A stretch of DNA of 8,341 nt from Kiritimatiellales bacterium. GTDB lineage: Bacteria; Verrucomicrobiota; Kiritimatiellia; Kiritimatiellales; Tichowtungiaceae. The stretch spans positions 1-8,341 of the forward strand of contig JAQUXG010000064.1 in assembly GCA_028692515.1 (NCBI GenBank), in the 5' to 3' direction. A program made the translations under genes and the position numbers. The notes below the pieces were generated by a model, which worked only from the letters and a program-made list of their open reading frames with translations, did not search any database and was not told the DNA's origin. Positions 6,410-8,341 of this stretch are shown in pieces (the stretch's first letter is position 1; every line of letters starts with the position of its first letter).

Positions 6410-6424
6410 TTCCGATGGTTGGAA
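6410..6424. repeat. Palindrome copy E (TTCCgA-TGG-TTGGAA) over the dinB start codon
   Basis: It has the same core as copy D, with one mismatch between the arms (G for A). It covers the ATG at 6415-6417. If a protein binds it, the site could affect dinB expression. Confidence 0.5.
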
Positions 6425-7602
6425 TTTTACAGAAAACAATTCTGCATATCGACATGGACGCGTTCTTCGCGGCGGTCGAGGTGCACGATCATCCGGAGCT
6501 GAAAGGCTTGCCGGTGGTGATCGGCTCGCCGCCGGACAAGCGCGGCGTGGTTTCGACCTGCTCCTACGAGGCGCGTAAGTTCGGTATCCACTCCGCCATG
6601 CCGTCCAGAACCGCCTTCCAGCGTTGCCCGAAAGCCGTCTTTCTGCCGCCCAACATGAAGCGCTACCATGAAGTTTCTCAACAGATCATGGAAATCTTCC
6701 GGCGCTTCACGCCGCTGGTTGAGCCGCTTTCGTGCGATGAAGCCTTTCTTGATGTCACCGGCGCGCGCTACCTCTTCGGCGACGGACCGACAATTGCAAA
6801 AAAAATCAAAGAGGCCGTCAAAAAGGAAACCGGTCTAACCTGCTCGGTCGGTGTGGCACCGAATATGTTTCTGGCGAAAATCGCCAGCGAACTGGACAAA
6901 CCCGACGGGCTGACGCTCGTTCCATTCTCAGAAAAAGAGATTCCCGCCTTTCTTGCGCCGCTACCGATTAAACGGATGTGGGGCGCCGGCAAAAAAACAC
7001 AGGCGATTCTGGAAGCGCACCGCATCCGAACCCTCGGCGATCTGCAAACGGCAGATCCCGCTAAACTCGCCGCATGGATTGGAGAAAGCTCCGCCGCCAG
7101 TTTCCGGCGACTGGCCTTAGGAGTCGACGGACGCGAACTTGAGACCGAGAGCGAAGAAAAAAGCATCTCCAACGAAATCACCTTCGATATAGATGAGCGC
7201 AATGCCGCCGTTGTGGAAGCCGCTCTGCTCGATCTGGCCGATAAAGTCGGCGGCCGTCTGCGCTGTGCCGGATTCTACGCGACCACCGCGCAAATCAAAG
7301 TGCGCTGGACGGACTTCTCGACCATCACCCGTCAGCGACGGCTCGATCCGCCCTGCTGCGACGACATAACGTTGCGCGAAACTGCGCTCGAGTTACTGCG
7401 TAAAGAAGGGTTACACAGCCCCGTGCGACTGATCGGCTTCGGGGTCAGCAACCTGCGCGAAACCGCCGATGCCCCGCAGCTTGATCTTTTCCAAGCATTG
7501 GAAAAAACAACATCCACCAGACGCGAGCAACTCAGTCGCGTGGTGGATCGTATTCGTGAAAAGTTCGGCCGCGCCAGTATTCAGCGCGGCTCCAAACTAT
7601 AG
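6415..7602 (+). CDS. dinB: DNA polymerase IV (Y-family translesion polymerase)
   Basis: An error-prone polymerase that extends past damaged template bases. From ATG 6415 it has 395 residues, somewhat longer than E. coli DinB (351). Catalytic metal ligands are visible: D13 in HIDMD (11-15), and D108 with E109 in SCDEAFLD (106-113). The steric gate is Phe18 in DAFFAA. YEARKFGIHSAMPSRTA (51-67) is the typical fingers segment. GVAPNMFLAKIASELDKPDG and the helix-hairpin-helix region (LPIKRMWGAGKKT) follow, then the little-finger domain. QLDLF (355-359) is a beta-clamp binding motif, followed by a further 36-residue basic tail. I prefer ATG 6415 because family homology starts just after it. An in-frame GTG at 6388 adds nine residues; neither start has a good Shine-Dalgarno. 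No recognisable LexA box was found. It is convergent with the helicase, with 5 bp between stop codons. Confidence 0.96.
   Translation: MVGILQKTILHIDMDAFFAAVEVHDHPELKGLPVVIGSPPDKRGVVSTCSYEARKFGIHSAMPSRTAFQRCPKAVFLPPNMKRYHEVSQQIMEIFRRFTPLVEPLSCDEAFLDVTGARYLFGDGPTIAKKIKEAVKKETGLTCSVGVAPNMFLAKIASELDKPDGLTLVPFSEKEIPAFLAPLPIKRMWGAGKKTQAILEAHRIRTLGDLQTADPAKLAAWIGESSAASFRRLALGVDGRELETESEEKSISNEITFDIDERNAAVVEAALLDLADKVGGRLRCAGFYATTAQIKVRWTDFSTITRQRRLDPPCCDDITLRETALELLRKEGLHSPVRLIGFGVSNLRETADAPQLDLFQALEKTTSTRREQLSRVVDRIREKFGRASIQRGSKL
7487..7505. repeat. Palindrome copy C (TTTTCCAA-GCA-TTGGAAAA) inside dinB
   Basis: Perfect 8-bp arms, differing from copy A only at one centre base. It encodes LFQALEK, so it overlaps the last residues of the QLDLF clamp-binding motif and the start of the C-terminal tail. 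Confidence 0.8.
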
Positions 7603-7607
7603 CCATC

Positions 7608-8341
7608 CTATTTCTGCCAGTGGCCGGGACGTTTGCCGCCCTGACCGGGTGCGTTTTTCGGACGGTTCGGACGATGCGGATTAGCCGCGCGCTTTTCGTC
7701 GCGCTTGGCAGGATTGCCCGCTCCGGCTGGCGTTACGCTGACGCGGCGGCCTTCGAAATCCACCAAACTGTTCGCAAAGCTGTCGATGACGGCCTGTGCG
7801 GCGTCGCGCGGCACTTCGAAATAGGATTGCATATGCGTGATGTTGATCCGGCCGATTTCGACGCTGCTGTTGCGGTCGGCAACATTCACCAGATTCATCA
7901 GCTGCTTGGGTGCCAGACGGTTGGCTTTGCCAATATTCATGCAGAGCTCAACCATTCCGCCTGCGGCGGTCTGTTTTTTGCGCGCGGCGTGTCCGCCTTC
8001 GTTCAACGGCTCAGCGTTAATATCCGGCTCTTTGCTGTAATAGTCGAGCAAGCGCTGCAGTTCGAGCGAAGCGAAACGACGCAAGAGTTCTTCGCGAGAA
8101 ACACCTTCGAGACTCGCGCAGAGCGACGGCAGAATTTCGTCGATCACGCCCGGCTCCGGATCAACCTGGCTTAAGCGTTCCATCAAGCCGGCGATGCGTG
8201 CCTTACAAATATCCGCGCCGGTCGGCACGTTGCGCTGTACAAATTTACGTCCCAGCTGTTTTTCGATGAATTTGACCTTGTTATGCTCGCGCATATTGAT
8301 CAGCGCAATCGACACACCGGTTTTCCCGGCGCGGCCGGTAC
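7608..8341 (-). CDS. DEAD-box ATP-dependent RNA helicase, partial (C-terminal part)
   Basis: The frame is open to the window edge. The first complete residues are TGRAGKTG, the end of helicase motif VI (HRxGRTGRxG), so the ATPase core lies mostly outside. The visible 243 residues continue with the end of RecA-like domain 2, then an alpha-helical linker (IPTGxxIC-type segment VPTGADICKARIAGLMERL, then LLRRFASLELQRLLDYY). A DbpA-type RNA-binding domain follows (MVELCMNIGKANRLAPKQL to VDFEGRRVSVTPAG). The last 35 or so residues are a low-complexity basic tail rich in Lys, Arg, Pro, Gly and Asn. Such DeaD/CsdA-like helicases act in ribosome assembly and cold adaptation in the cytosol. A precise symbol is not justified without the N-terminus. 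The stop lies 5 bp from that of convergent dinB, with no terminator between. Confidence 0.92.
   Translation of the reverse strand, partial: TGRAGKTGVSIALINMREHNKVKFIEKQLGRKFVQRNVPTGADICKARIAGLMERLSQVDPEPGVIDEILPSLCASLEGVSREELLRRFASLELQRLLDYYSKEPDINAEPLNEGGHAARKKQTAAGGMVELCMNIGKANRLAPKQLMNLVNVADRNSSVEIGRINITHMQSYFEVPRDAAQAVIDSFANSLVDFEGRRVSVTPAGAGNPAKRDEKRAANPHRPNRPKNAPGQGGKRPGHWQK

Noticed and set aside
6245..6439. Minus-strand 64-codon frame in the region between the PEP-CTERM gene and dinB
   Set aside because: No Shine-Dalgarno, no recognisable domain, and it overlaps the start of dinB; probably chance.
7620..8174. Plus-strand open frame of 184 codons opposite the helicase
   Set aside because: The minus strand encodes the DbpA-type RNA-binding domain and the motif VI end, which explains this stretch.

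Overview
The window looks like chromosomal DNA from a GC-moderate, Gram-negative bacterium. The best clue is an exported protein with a C-terminal PEP-CTERM sorting signal, which implies an exosortase and an outer membrane. Together with an HMG-CoA reductase, a direct glutaminyl-tRNA synthetase and dispersed intergenic palindromes, this suggests the PVC group (Kiritimatiellota, Lentisphaerota or Verrucomicrobiota). That placement is an inference from gene content and has not been tested by homology search.

Layout. 1-996 (minus): 5' part of an HMG-CoA reductase gene running off the left edge. 997-1169: non-coding, with a long imperfect inverted repeat. 1170-2555 (minus): a two-gene operon, an Rrf2/IscR-type regulator followed 15 bp later by cysteine synthase. 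A promoter with an inverted repeat between its -35 and -10 boxes lies upstream. 2727-4370 (plus): glnS, ending in a hairpin that can terminate transcription from both sides. 4423-5029 (minus): a toxin-antitoxin pair, with an AbrB/MazE-type antitoxin overlapping a Doc-type Fic toxin that is broken by a one-base frameshift. 5180-5290 (plus): a short decayed copy of the 5' end of dinB. 5370-6197 (minus): a PEP-CTERM surface or secreted protein with its own terminator. 6415-7602 (plus): intact DNA polymerase IV. 7608-8341 (minus): C-terminal part of a DEAD-box RNA helicase with a DbpA-type RNA-binding domain, running off the right edge.

The genes are mostly independent housekeeping units. The clear functional groupings are the regulator with cysK (sulfur assimilation, probably with Fe-S or cysteine-status sensing) and the toxin-antitoxin pair. 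The 4.4-6.4 kb segment is the accessory part: a broken toxin, a dinB fragment, and a PEP-CTERM gene lying between the fragment and the complete dinB.

The most unusual signals are below gene level. A palindrome of the form TTTTCCAA-N3-TTGGAAAA recurs at several places, inside genes in more than one reading frame and between genes. The dinB remnant differs from the intact dinB almost only by transitions. No complete new multi-gene defence or mobile system is visible here.
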